From Hedera helix (lineage: Eukaryota; Streptophyta; Magnoliopsida; Apiales; Araliaceae): a stretch of DNA of 64,000 nucleotides. The position numbers were made by a program, and so were the translations under genes. Below the pieces are notes generated by a model. It had not been told where the DNA came from and ran no database searches. It was given only the letters and a program-made list of their open reading frames with translations. The stretch is from positions 3,487,501-3,551,500 of the forward strand of contig OX359287.1 of the NCBI GenBank assembly GCA_947179155.2, given 5' to 3'. Below, piece after piece: positions 21,633 through 33,091 of this stretch (position 1 is the stretch's first letter; each line of letters opens with the position of its first letter).

Positions 21633-24423
21633 ATGGAGATGATTCCAGTTGTAATTTATTTCAAAGGGACGTGGACTGACAGTAACCAATATCATAATTT
21701 CGAAGTTACTGGCTTACTAGCTCCTTTAGCTAGTTCATTCACAGAAATGCAGAACTTGATACGCAGTGCATTAAGGCTAGACTGCAACACAACAACATTG
21801 TCAATCAAATTTCAGATTAGAAGCAACATTCCTTCGATCAGTGTGACAAATGAAGCAACCTTCAGATTCTATGGAAGTCAGTAGAAAATTAGATGAACAT
21901 GACAAGTTTTCACTAATTATAGATAATCAATACAGCATTACCGGCACTAGAATCTTACAGAACTTGAGAAATGTAGAAGAAAATAGGGTGCAAGTTGAAA
22001 CACCAATGAGATTGACACAATGGAATAATGAACTTGTACCGTTGGCAACACAAGATTACCAAATTGGAACATAATATGCTGAGCAGCTGGCCATCGAAGC
22101 TATTGATCAAGAACAAGATAGACAATAAGACATAGCATACACTAGAAAACAATATGATGAGGTCATATCAGATCCGAATGAATTTGAAGTCAAAATACAT
22201 CAAACTTATAAAGACAAAAAAATTCTAGCACAAGCAATAAGACTACATTCAATCAGGAAAAACCGACAACACAAGGTTGAAAGAACAAGTGGTAGAGACT
22301 TTGTGCTAGTATGCATAGACAATGAAAATTGCAAATGGAAACTAAGAGCATCAAAGTTTCGGAAAACAACTATGTTCAAGGTGAGAGAATTCAATGATTT
22401 ACACACTTGTTCTTCCGACATACTGCTTGGCGATCACAGACAGGCAAATAGTGAGATGGTTAGTGAATGCATAATGCATATATTAACGAATTTGAAGAAA
22501 ATTTACACACCAGCAGATATTGTGGAAGACATGATGACAGAGTATAATGTGTCCATCTCTTACCAGAAAACATAGAGATCAAAGGAAAAAGCATTAGAAA
22601 AATTAAGAGAAAATCCACACGACTACTCTCTGATCCCTTCATGGTTGCACATGTTGAAAAAAACAAATCCAGGTAACAATTAAAAACTGTTCATTAAAAT
22701 TTTATAACTGATTGATAACCCAATAGAAATGATTTGGTTACCTCTGTATGAAGGTTTGACTACTAACTGTTCTATGAAAAAAATATATAAACATGATTTT
22801 TTGCAGGTAAACAATATCTACATAAAATGTAACTCTTGAAATGCATTTTATACACAATCTGCACCATATGGAAAATATTAAATGCTAATTAAATATATAC
22901 CAGTAATCATACACATGGTTATCCTCCACTACAAATTTGGACAATATCTGTTACATATATTTATATTAACATGACTGAAATTTCATTTTAGGTTCCATTA
23001 AATGCATGGAATTGGAAAAAAATGGTCGTTTCAAGTATCTCTTCTTTGCAATAGGAGCATCCATTGAGCATGGCATCATTGCTTCCCAATCATTGTAATT
23101 GATGACACATTCATACAATCAACCTACGGGGGGACACTACTCATAGCAAGCACACAGGATGCAAACAGAAACATTATACTGATTGCTTTTGCAGTGGTTG
23201 ACAGTGAAAATGAATTATCTTGGAGATGGTTTTTTGTCAATTTGAGAAATGCTTGTGGAGTTTGGGAAGGACAATGCATTGTTTCAGATAGACATGAAGC
23301 AATTGTACAGGGACTTAACTTTGTATTCCCTGATGTCATGCACGGTTCATGCACATACCATATTTTGAAAAATATAAAAAACAGATTCAAAAAGAAAGGA
23401 GAAGAACTCAAAAGAGTATACAACAGGGCTTGTAGAGCTTACACTATTGAACAATTCAACATACACATGGCTGAACTTGATGCAATTGATGCTCGAATAA
23501 GGACATATTTGGAGGAAAAGGTTAAGCTAGATAAGTGCACGAGGCTCCATGGGACTGTAAGCAGATACTCAACAATGACTTCAAACACCACCGAATATAT
23601 TAACAATGCAATCAAGGGAATCAGATATCTTCCAGTTGCGTCAATGATTGAATGTCTACGTTGTATAGTTCAAAGATGGTACTTCACAAACAAACAAGCA
23701 TCAATATCAACATTCACTACCCTTTCCACAACAGCTGAAAGAAGATTGCAATCTAATATCATTGAGTCTAAGAAACTTAAGGTCAGTCATATAACTTTTA
23801 AATTGTTACATGCATAAATACCAAAAGTCGCCTTTACATTTTAAGGAAACCACATTAGTCATTTTTGGTTACCTATATATACTGAAAAAGTTACCAACAG
23901 TACATATGCCTTTCATAATTCCGAATTACATAAAAAAAATTATTATACATACTAACTACACCATTAAATTGTGTTGTAGGTTGAGACATCAAACCTAGTG
24001 ATTTTCACTCTTTACGATGTCACAAAACAGTTTATTGTGGACATGGAACAAAAGACATGCACATGCCATAAATTTCAGTACCATGAAATGCCTTGTCCGC
24101 ACGCTACTGCTGTTATCAGCAAAAGGAATCTGAGTTGTTATGAATTTTGCTAAAAAAATTACACAAAAGCAACTTTGGTAAACACTTATTCAGCTTTTAT
24201 CATGCCATTAGATGACAAAGAGTATTGGGATGTGCCAGAAGAAGTAAGAACCATATGTGTAAAACCACCAAATATAAGAAGATCAGCGGGAAGACCAAAG
24301 ATAAGAAGGTACAAGCACAGATCTAAAAACAGAATTCAAAACAAATGCAGCAGGTGCCAAGAAAAGGGGCACAACATGAAAACATGCAATAATCCACCAG
24401 TTTTACGGCCAACAAAGGTTTGA
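21633..24423 (+). pseudogene. mudrA-like MULE transposase, broken
   Basis: Exons read as 21633-22672, 22992-23781 and 23980-24423. Domains in order: a plant MuDR N-terminal region (start MEMIPVVIYF, then TGLLAPLASSFTEM); a FAR1/MuDR-type DNA-binding region (CKWKLRASKF, FKVREFNDLHTC); the MULE catalytic domain with VIDDTF (first Asp, about 23101), the SDRHEA Asp near 23286 and a C..H signature (CTYH); a SWIM zinc finger CTCHKF...MPCPH; and a C-terminal CCHC knuckle CSRCQEKGHNMKTC. It would cut and paste the element by DDE chemistry. It is dead: frameshifts near 21871 and 23063, and in-frame stops at 22072, about 22126, 22573 and 24151. Introns keep GT-AG borders and contain GGTTAC words; exons do not. 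Confidence 0.88.
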
Positions 24424-25293
24424 TATAGTACATAAGCAAAAAGAGTGTAAATACATGAATATATTGATGTTTCCAATGTGAAACCATTAATCAGATATTT
24501 TGTAACCTTTTTGGTGATGTAAGGTAAACAAAATTATGTTACACAATATTAAATAATGTTTTGATTTCTGATTCGAGCATGATTTATTAATACAAAGCAA
24601 ACATATACATTGAACAATTGGTAATTGTGTAGAAATATTTTTATGTAAATTTGGTTACTCACAAAAAATACAATGGTTACCTTTATATTCATATTTAGCT
24701 ATCAACTGGACCATATCCAAATAATTTTTACAAGCATGTAATTTATAAGTATCAATCAGCTAGATAGAAGGGCACTCTCAAATTTACATTTAGCATTTGA
24801 TGACTGTTCTGATATAAGTTTATAATTATCTGGTTACTTACAAAACCTTAAACAGTTACCCTTATATGCAGGTTTGGATACCAATTGCACCTATCAAACT
24901 ATGTAATTTATAACTGATCATCATCTATATAAATGGTCACTCTTAATGGGAGTTTCTAATTCCATCCTGATGACAGAGTATAAATAAAACATATACATTT
25001 AACAATTCATAACAGATCTGATATAATTTTATAATCATCTAGTTACTAATAAAAACTAAAATGGTTACCCTTATATGCATGTTTGGCTACCAACTGTACC
25101 TTTCAACTAAAATAGTTGATGGATACTGTTCTGAAGCATTTTTAATTAAATTTGGTTACTCACACAAAATAAAATGGTTACCTTTGAGTAAAAATAAATT
25201 TGGTTACTCACCCTTATATAATTTGATCATGTTAAATGCAAGCCAATATTTATGCTAGATGACAAGTTGGATGCCTAAATGATTTAAATGTAT
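24424..25293 (+). repeat. Diverged tandem repeats between transposase and retroelement
   Basis: Blocks pairing GGTTACT(C/T)AC with GGTTACC and a following TTTGG.TA.CAACTG stretch recur near 24651, 24832, 25040 and 25154. A further copy of the block at 24640-24910 lies beyond the inserted retroelement at about 32660-32890, including TCCAAATAATTTTTACAAG and CAGCTAGATA. So an array inside the MULE was split by the insertion. No coding sequence. Confidence 0.75.
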
Positions 25294-28079
25294 TGTTGAA
25301 GGTTGTTTGATTTGATGATGATGATTGGTGTGCAAAAATGATTGTGGCAAATGTGCTTATATGGTTGATTGTCCATATGTATCTGACTACGTGCTTATGT
25401 GTTAATGTGCCTATGTGCTTACTTGATTATGTGTGTATATGTTTTAAAGTACTTATGTGGTTAATTGACTAAATGATTACATGTTAGTTTAAATATGTGT
25501 CTACATGATCATGTGTGTATGATATATATTACCTGATTCAAATATTGTGATTTGCACACTTATATAGCACAAATATGATATTGTTGAAAACTATATACTG
25601 CTTATAATAAGAGTAAAAGTTATCTGGTTCAAATGTTGTAAAGTCATTTTGAAAGGAATTATGTGTACAAAGGACTTAGGTAAAAGATCAGAAATGTTAG
25701 GTTGATCTTTCTGTAGAAGTTACTCTGCATTAAAGATAAATACTATAAGCAGAGTAATATAAGATTAAATCATAGTTGTATGACAAAGTTTGTAAAGTCC
25801 TTTAAAAGTAATGATGTAATGATGTACAAGGACTTAGTTAGAAAAGATCAAATCTGTTAAGTTGATCTTATGTTATATCTGTGCAGTCAATATAATCGTA
25901 GAATGGACTCTACGATTCCAAGCAAAGAAGACTTAACGATTCAGTCTGTTCGTAAAGTGGACTATACGATTCTATACCAGGATAACTCTACGATCATCAA
26001 GGAGAGACAACTGTGCAAGAGTTCTACAGAATATACAAGCTGAATTGAAGAATTGATCAAGTACAAAACGTAGAGCAGAACTCTACGATCGTCGATCAAA
26101 CAGCTAAGCAAGCATTCAGGAAACGTAGAACTAAAGAAGAAATGTACTCTACGATATGCATAACCTGACAAGATCGTAGAGAGGATTCAAAGAACAAGCA
26201 CAATACGTTAACTCTACATTTTGCACAGATAGAAGAAATCGTAGAGTGAAACCAGAAGATAAGACAATTGTTCTACACATGGTATAACCGTTGAGCAGAA
26301 ATAAAGAATGTGCTAACAAAGACAACAACTCAACGATTCCACTGAAAAGCAAAGCCTGCAGTTAACAACTCTACGATCTGAACAAAATAACAAGATCGCA
26401 GAGTAAGAGAGAAGATCGCTCCAACTCAACCTTTTACTCGACATACTTCAAGTAACGAGTGGAACTGAATTCATAGAGTCTGAATGGACAGACAATCACT
26501 CTACGAATTCACTATCAGAAGCAGTAAAGGAACAGAACTGCAATATGGTGTGAGAGAAGATAGAATATTCCTCTTCCAGATTAGAGAAAGATTAAATGCT
26601 ATTAAGGAACAGATGCATGTTAGAGTCATAGAGGACTTTATGACCAAACGACTATAAGTAAGAACCTACTACTCAGCAAGCTGGTAAAAATAATCAGACT
26701 AACAGGACATCTCTGACAGCAATGGAGCAGCTGGTTATTAAAGTCAAGGAAGATATTTAATGATGAATCAGAAGGTTAAATATGTAATAATCCTTGATAT
26801 ACAACTCTGGAAGTGCAATGGCTAAAAATGCAGAAAGCAAAGGTACAGGTTGATGTGACAGTACATATGTCAGAAAAGGGAAGAAGCACTGACACAAGCA
26901 ACAGAAAGTCAACATCAAAGATATCAAGGATCTGCACAAAGCCAAAGGAACCCAACGGATCTTTTGAAACGGTAAAATATGCACAAATATATATATAAAG
27001 ATAAATGCTCACAAAGGAAGTAGTTGCTGAAAATAAAAGAGAGGATGGTGGACAACAACAGATCGTAGAGCGAAACAAAAATGAATATGCTAAAGAACAC
27101 TCTACGATCTACCAGAACACTAACACTGAATTGAGAGAGACATAGAGAAAAATGACTCTATAGCAAGATAAGTGTTCAAAGCTGCTAAGCATGTGAAAAA
27201 GAGAAGCCTAAATGCCAACTTGATATGGACATGTTAACTACTGAGTACAAAAAAGGAGAAGCTTCACCATCATCTCAAAAGTATATCTCGAGAGACAATA
27301 AAATGTCTATGATAAGAAGGAACAACTGAGTACCAAAAGGAAGGAGCTTCACAGTCATCTCAGAAGTTCGTCTCGAGAAGTTATCAAGTACCAAAGGAGC
27401 TGAATTGCCAAAGCTTAGCAGTACAATGGGTGATCACAAGTAGCTATTGAGCATACAAAGAAGCCAAGCATCATTGCCGAACTCAATATCATTTCAAGCA
27501 TGATCACATCCTGCTACTGAGTATTTAAAGACAATGGAACTTAAAGTATAACTCAGCAGCAACTCTAACGTCTATCAACAATCAAGGAGCCAAGTTTGCT
27601 GGACTTGAAGAGGGCAGTTGTGTCCTTGTCTTAGTGACTAAAGGAGCCAAGTCTGCTGGACTTGAAGATGGCATTTGTGTCCTTGTCTTAGTGACTAAAC
27701 TAGCCAAACCTGCTGGGTTTGAAGGGTTCTGTATGAGTCATCCTTAGTGGATTTCCTACTTGTTAAAGTAGAAGAGTGGAGTAGGAGTTACTCAGTCTCC
27801 GAACCACTTAAACTCTCTGTTGTCATTTACATTCTGTCATATATAGATATAACTGCTATGATTGGTTTACTGAACAAATGACTATCTTCAATACAGTCTA
27901 AACTTAACTAAGAAGTTTTATAAATCTTTAAAGGGAGTTTTCAAACTAATATTCCGCTGTGCAAACTAATCTTGATTAAATGAACTATTTGGTAATATTA
28001 TAACTTTTAAGAAAAAAGTTTTTAAGAGATCTATTCAACCCCCCCTTCTAGATCACTTGTGTGCCTCTAAGAACTAACA
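25294..28079 (+). repeat. 5' LTR of degenerate SIRE-like element
   Basis: About 2.8 kb, beginning TGTTGAAGG and ending AACTAACA. The first 260 bp contains a degenerate array of GTGCTTATGTG-like words. A TATATATATATAAAG stretch near 26985-27000 is a possible TATA box. Nine exact copies of ATCGTAGAG or its complement fall between 25900 and 27110. It is much longer than the LTR of the related younger element (1.5 kb), so inserts within it are possible. Confidence 0.65.
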
Positions 28080-28080
28080 A

Positions 28081-28098
28081 TTGGTATCAGAGCAGGTT
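28081..28098 (+). other. Primer binding site, initiator tRNA-Met type
   Basis: TTGGTATCAGAGCAGGTT directly follows the 5' LTR. TGGTATCAGAGC is the standard plant Ty1/copia primer site complementary to initiator methionine tRNA. It is intact. Confidence 0.85.
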
Positions 28099-28136
28099 CT
28101 CACGAACATAAAAAGTTCACGGTTTGAGTAGATCCT

Positions 28137-31100
28137 ATGGCACTAGTAAAACTCTGTTTTGAGTTTAAGAACTGAAGTGAACCATTTCTTATGAACAAGC
28201 TTACAAATTAATGTGTCTTTTCATGCAGGTACAATTGTGAATGTTGTGTGTTGATAATCTATCTGATGCTATATACTCATTGTCATTTAAATCCCATCTA
28301 AGACAAATTCAGATGATCTCTGCAAAGAAGCGGTTGAGTGAACTTTCAAAATTAAAATTGATGCAGCAAGATGAAGAAATCAAAAGGATATTCTGTTGAT
28401 GAGATTGTTAATTGATTCGTTCAAAAATACAATAACTTGTATTTCTGCCTATTGGGAAGTTCAAATCTTGATGCAAAAGGACACCGGATCCTACTCTTCT
28501 AAAAGGAAGCATCACTGTGCCAAGCACTAACAAAACTACTTCTCACCGGTTCGAAAGTTTATAGTAGAAGCAAACCCAACATAAATCTATGCTTAAAAGT
28601 GTTAAATGATTTTCTACATACCAAACGTTAGCTGCTGAAATCAATCTCGGATCCAAGTATTCACTCGACGTGCTCGACATTAAGCTTTACGATAAGCTTA
28701 AGGTCTTAAGTTCAAAAGATATTATCTGAAGATGAGTGACAAAGGAACTGCGTCATTTATTTAAAAGCAGTATCAGGAGTTCTGTCAAAAGCTACAGCAT
28801 TTGGTAATCAATGATGAAATCCACAAGCAATATTTCTCCTATCTTCAAGTGGATGATCTTAAACATGACTGTTTTTAAAGGAATCTATTTCAAAAAGGGT
28901 CGTCAATGATCTTCTGAAATTACTTCTCTGAAAGACATTACAGATGTATATCTCACTGCCATGTCTTTGATGATGAATATCAAAGTCATTTTCCTAAAAC
29001 ACAGATACCAGGCCCGGGACCTGAATATCAACTTAGCACAGATGAATGGACATATATATATTTATATCTATGATCACCGGGTCAAAGATTCATTCTGCAG
29101 ATCATTAAAGTTCAAGAAGAGTTGAAGAAACTCATTCATGTACAAAGCAGCTTATTCAATGAAGAAATTCATGCAAGGCACACCTTGTGTACGTGCTCTG
29201 ATTTAAAAGGCAAAAGCTCTCAACGTCAAATTTCTTCAAACCAACTATGAATGAGAAGGGTGAGAAGATCAAGGCAATAAAGAGTAATCACGGATGATTT
29301 ACTCTAAGATTAAGAAAGCACCTTACAATTTGCGAGAAAAGGGAAAGTCCATTTCAAGTAAATTTCATGCACTTAGCCATTGGCAGTAGGCTCTCAAACA
29401 TCAATGCATCAAACGAAGCTATAGCTTGAAATGATTGAAGAAATATCTGTTTGACATTCTATGAAAAGTCAGATCTATAGAATGCTAAACAGGAAGTCCT
29501 TTGTTAGTAGACATTCTCATAAATCATTTTGGATGGAGATGACCAAAAGAGAATCAGAAAAGAGAGTGCAACAGGAAGGAAACAATGGTGGTGTTTCAAG
29601 GTCAATAAAGAAAAGCCCTACGATCTAAAGGAATTGGAGAAGAATGTACCGAGACTCAACGATAAATATCGTAGAGTTCCTTACTCAACAAATATGCTGG
29701 ATTCTTCAAGGAAGTCAATCTATGAAAGATTGAGTGAAGTCTGAATACTGGTACAAGAAGAAGACTTGAATCTTGGAATTCTCTAGAAGAGAAAGAAGCT
29801 GGTCATAAAGGAAAGCATTCATAGTCTGTTAACTTACCTATCAATTTAGTCAATCCCGTCGGATTTGCTGTCACTAATATCATGGTAAGGTAAAGATCAT
29901 TCAAGTCAGAAGGAAGTTCATCACTCAAAGAAAGATTGTAGAGTCTGTCAGGGAACGCAAAATAAGGCATGTCATATTGAAGAGACCTATCGGTAGATTG
30001 TAGAGTTGACGCAACATCAAAGAGCTAACTCTCGGGATCGTAGAGACAATACAGTCAGTCACTCTACGACTCTCATAATCCAGTCTACGAACCGAGCAGA
30101 ATCAAAGGGCAAACTCTACTTGAGTATTCTGAGTCATGACAACGATCTTCATAAAGATTATCCAGAAGGCTGACCTTGAACTATCAAACAAACTGAATGA
30201 AGATCTCTGAGTACATCTAAAGCTTTTAGTCTTAACATAGAACGTAGAGCGGTTCAAATCTTAACTTTACGATTGCATTACAGGCAAGATCGTAAAGCAG
30301 TAAAGCCAAGTCATAGAGTGAGAAAGCAAGCTCAAAAGTACAAAATTCATCAGAAGACAGTATTGAGGAAAGTCATTGATGAATGATCGCTACAGCCAAC
30401 TTCGAATCTTCAATATCTATATCAGTACTTCTGTACAAGCTCAAGAATATCAAAGGAATCCTAACTATGTCCAATAGTTAGTATCAGACAATAAATCTTT
30501 AGAAGGCAAGGTAAATCTATTTATCGCTGGACTACATTTCTAATTACAGTCACAAAGTCCCAAAACAATGTGATTGATGAACCAAATGCACATATCTCTC
30601 CGGTCATAGTCTCCAAACTTTATGACTGATAACCAAGCTAGCCTTATCGCCCCAAATCGTAGAGTCACTATAATCATCATCCTGATTGTAGAGCATATTG
30701 AGCCTACGATTGCACTTCATACAAACCTCTCCCATACACTCCTTCATAGCTAATTACCAGCCTACAATTCATAACATCGGTAATCAAGGTCATCTATTGA
30801 AAGGATGATTGTTGAGTAAGTAGCAGCTCACTCTACGAACTGATCAAGCTAACTCAAACAAGGAAGGTGAACTTCACGCTCTCTAAACTCAAGTGGGTTA
30901 GAATACTTGATGTGCTTCAGTTATGAAAAATGCAAAAGTTAAGCCCATGTTCTACAAATGGGTATCTGACACGTGTCCTCTGCAAAAATAAGAGGGAACT
31001 GGTATAAGTCATTTTTTTTTTAAAACTGACGGTGGTCCTTTCCCATCACTTATCTATACCCATTCTCCCAAAACTCATCGAAACCCTAAATTTCGAAAAA

Positions 31101-31152
31101 TCCTCAGAAATCGAAATCACTCCCTGTGCTATTCTCTAATCAGTTTACCCTC
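28137..31152 (+). pseudogene. Decayed gag/pol interior of SIRE-like element
   Basis: The gag start is still visible: TTGAGTAGATC followed shortly by ATGGCACT, as at the gag start of the younger element. Beyond about 15 codons the frame is closed and I can recognise no nucleic-acid-binding knuckle, protease, integrase or reverse transcriptase. One open frame at 29529-29744 (71 codons, Lys/Arg-rich) has no recognised motif. ATCGTAGAG-type words persist at 30037 and 30656 with many near copies. This stretch is noncoding debris of the element. Confidence 0.5.
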
Positions 31153-31929
31153 ATGGCGTCTCTTCAAGTTATTCTTGGAAATCTCATTTGTTTTGAAAAA
31201 TTTGAAGATGCAGAACATAAATTCAAAAATATTCTTCATCTAGTCAAGAATAATGGGTTCACCAAGTGTTTGGAAACCAGTACCAAAATTTTCTCTACAT
31301 TTGTGAAAGAATTCTACACAAACGCTGCTTATCAAGGAAATACTCTCATCACAAAGGTTAATGCAATCTCTTTGCAAATAGGGGTTTCTGAAATCAATCT
31401 CAGCCTAGGTATTCCAATCGGAGGAATTACTTCCCTTGACAAGATTGATACCGAGCATGGACTGGAGCTGATGGGCTATGAAAAGAAGTCTATTCTAAAA
31501 GGAATCAAGAAAAAAGATTTCCCTCAACAGTATGAGTTTCTAGCTAACATTGTTGGGGAGAGCATTCTGTGCAAAGACACTGCATATGATACTGTCAGTG
31601 AAGATCAATTAAGGCTTATGACTGCTATTGATCTAAGAAAGAAAATCAACTTCGGAGCAGTTCTCTTAGGATGGATAAAAAGGTGGATAAATGATGCAAA
31701 AACAAGAGCAGAAGCAGGGAAGCCCACTCCGAAGATGCTCTATGGAAGATTCATAAGCATCATTTTGAAGAAATTTCTGACAAGTGCAATTGGGGAAGAT
31801 GAAGGAGAAGTTCTAAACTTCAACAAAAGGATTACTCCAAGGTTGTTTGAAGACTGGAAAAGAACCCTCGTGCCAGTAAGGGTAAGAACCCTCATTTACA
31901 TTCAGTCATTTATATCCTGTCATAAATAG
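31153..31929 (+). CDS. Truncated third ORF (plant transposon protein) of SIRE-like element
   Basis: 258 codons in one open frame from MASLQVILGN. It is clearly homologous to the third ORF of the element at 40697-52258 (42428-45085): shared blocks include KKDFPQQYEFLA, the CKD.A.D.VSE.QL.LMTAI stretch, KMLYGRFISI, and N.NKRIT.R.F..WKR. The family is the one often labelled putative plant transposon protein; position after pol recalls the envelope-like ORF of SIRE elements, but no membrane segment is seen here. The last 20 or so codons read into LTR sequence through a deletion junction near 31880, so the acidic and coiled-coil parts are missing. It may not be expressed. Confidence 0.6.
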   Translation: MASLQVILGNLICFEKFEDAEHKFKNILHLVKNNGFTKCLETSTKIFSTFVKEFYTNAAYQGNTLITKVNAISLQIGVSEINLSLGIPIGGITSLDKIDTEHGLELMGYEKKSILKGIKKKDFPQQYEFLANIVGESILCKDTAYDTVSEDQLRLMTAIDLRKKINFGAVLLGWIKRWINDAKTRAEAGKPTPKMLYGRFISIILKKFLTSAIGEDEGEVLNFNKRITPRLFEDWKRTLVPVRVRTLIYIQSFISCHK

Positions 31930-32163
31930 ATATAACTACTATGATTGGTTTACTGAACAAATGACTATCTTCAATACAGTCTAAACTTAACTAAGAAGTT
32001 TTATAAATCTTTAAGGGGAGTTTTTCAAACTAATATTCTGCTGTGCAAACTAATCTTGATTAAATGAACTATTTGGTAATATTATAACTTTTAAGAAAAA
32101 AGTTTTTAAGAGATCTATTCAACCCCCCCTTCCAGATCACTTGTGTGCCTCTGAGAACTAACA
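31890..32163 (+). repeat. Remnant of the 3' LTR of the SIRE-like element
   Basis: Matches 27805-28079 closely, including TAGATATAACT, CTGTGCAAACTAATCTTG and the C-run before TTC.AGATCACTTGTGTGCCT. The preceding 2.5 kb of the LTR was deleted. Confidence 0.8.
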
Positions 32164-33091
32164 TGTGTGATTTGTTAAGGAAGAGTTATAATATTAGCCT
32201 ATGATTAGCATCTAGATCAAATCGTAATCTGTAAAGTACATTAGAATGTGCGTATGGAAGTGATATGGACTTACAAAGTGATAAAATGTATATGTGGTAG
32301 CTTATGTGGTGCTTGGAGATTAAAATGTCAAGTTGAGTTTAAGTTATTGAAAATCTAACTCATTGGTGATTTTTGGCAAGTTTGAGAAACTAAAGATGAA
32401 ATGAAGTCTAGTTTTATGTTATTACACGTGCTTAGGTTGATTTGATAATCAACGGATTGAAATTTGAATGAAAAGACGATTCGAACGAAAGAAATCGATC
32501 GTTTTGATCCAAAATAGCTTTTAACGGACAAATCTCGCCTCGTGCGAAGTTTTATGGTTTTAAAAGATTGGGCATGTCATATATGACGTATATGAACTTT
32601 ATCAAGTGTTGAAACAAAGTTTTGAACCTTATGGCCAAAAATCACAAAGTTGGTAAAATTCGGTTACTCGCAGAAGATTTAGCTTCTAAGTGAACCATTT
32701 CCAAATAATTTTTACAAGTATGTACTTTATAAGTATCCATCAGCTAGATAACTAGGCAGTCTCACATGCACATTAAACACTTGATAGATGTTGTGATATA
32801 AGCTTATAACTATCTAGTTACTATCAAAAACTAAAATGGTTACCCTTCCATCCATGTTTGGATATCAAGTAAACCTTTCAAACAATGTATCAAACCCAAC
32901 TTATAAGTAACAAATATGAACCAACAAATTTCAAACAACTGGTAATATAAGCAAACAAGTAATCCCATTTACAAAAGCTGCACTAAACATTCAAATCTTA
33001 CTAACCATACCAAAATTGTTATGGATATCCAAAAAAAGTCAATGCACGGAAAACAGTTTACAAGGAAAATACAATGACAACCGGACTAATA
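32164..33091. other. MULE spacer beyond the retroelement
   Basis: 32164-32655 is unrecognised sequence that must have adjoined 25293 before the retroelement inserted. 32656-32890 is another copy of the GGTTAC repeat block found at 24640-24910. 32890-33091 is the region beyond the end of the minus-strand protease gene. No coding sequence seen. Confidence 0.6.

Larger units (their letters stand above)
25294..32163 (+). mobile_element. Degenerate SIRE-like Ty1/copia element inside the MULE
   Basis: Bounded by TGTAT (25289-25293) and TGTGT (32164-32168), an almost matching 5-bp target duplication. The 5' LTR ends AACTAACA at 28079 and is followed by the primer site TTGGTATCAGAGCAGGTT. LTR ends match those of the younger element at 40697-52258 (start TGTTGA; end with a C-run then TTCTAGAT and AACTAACA), so they belong to one lineage. 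No protease, integrase or reverse transcriptase could be recognised; only the gag start and the first part of the third ORF remain. A deletion joined that ORF directly to the last 275 bp of the 3' LTR. Richest local concentration of the ATCGTAGAG/CTCTACGAT word. Confidence 0.75.

Noticed and set aside
28081..28098. tRNA gene
   Set aside because: The tRNA-complementary stretch is only the primer binding site of the retroelement; no cloverleaf is present. The same applies to 50842 and 59886. No other tRNA or rRNA was seen.
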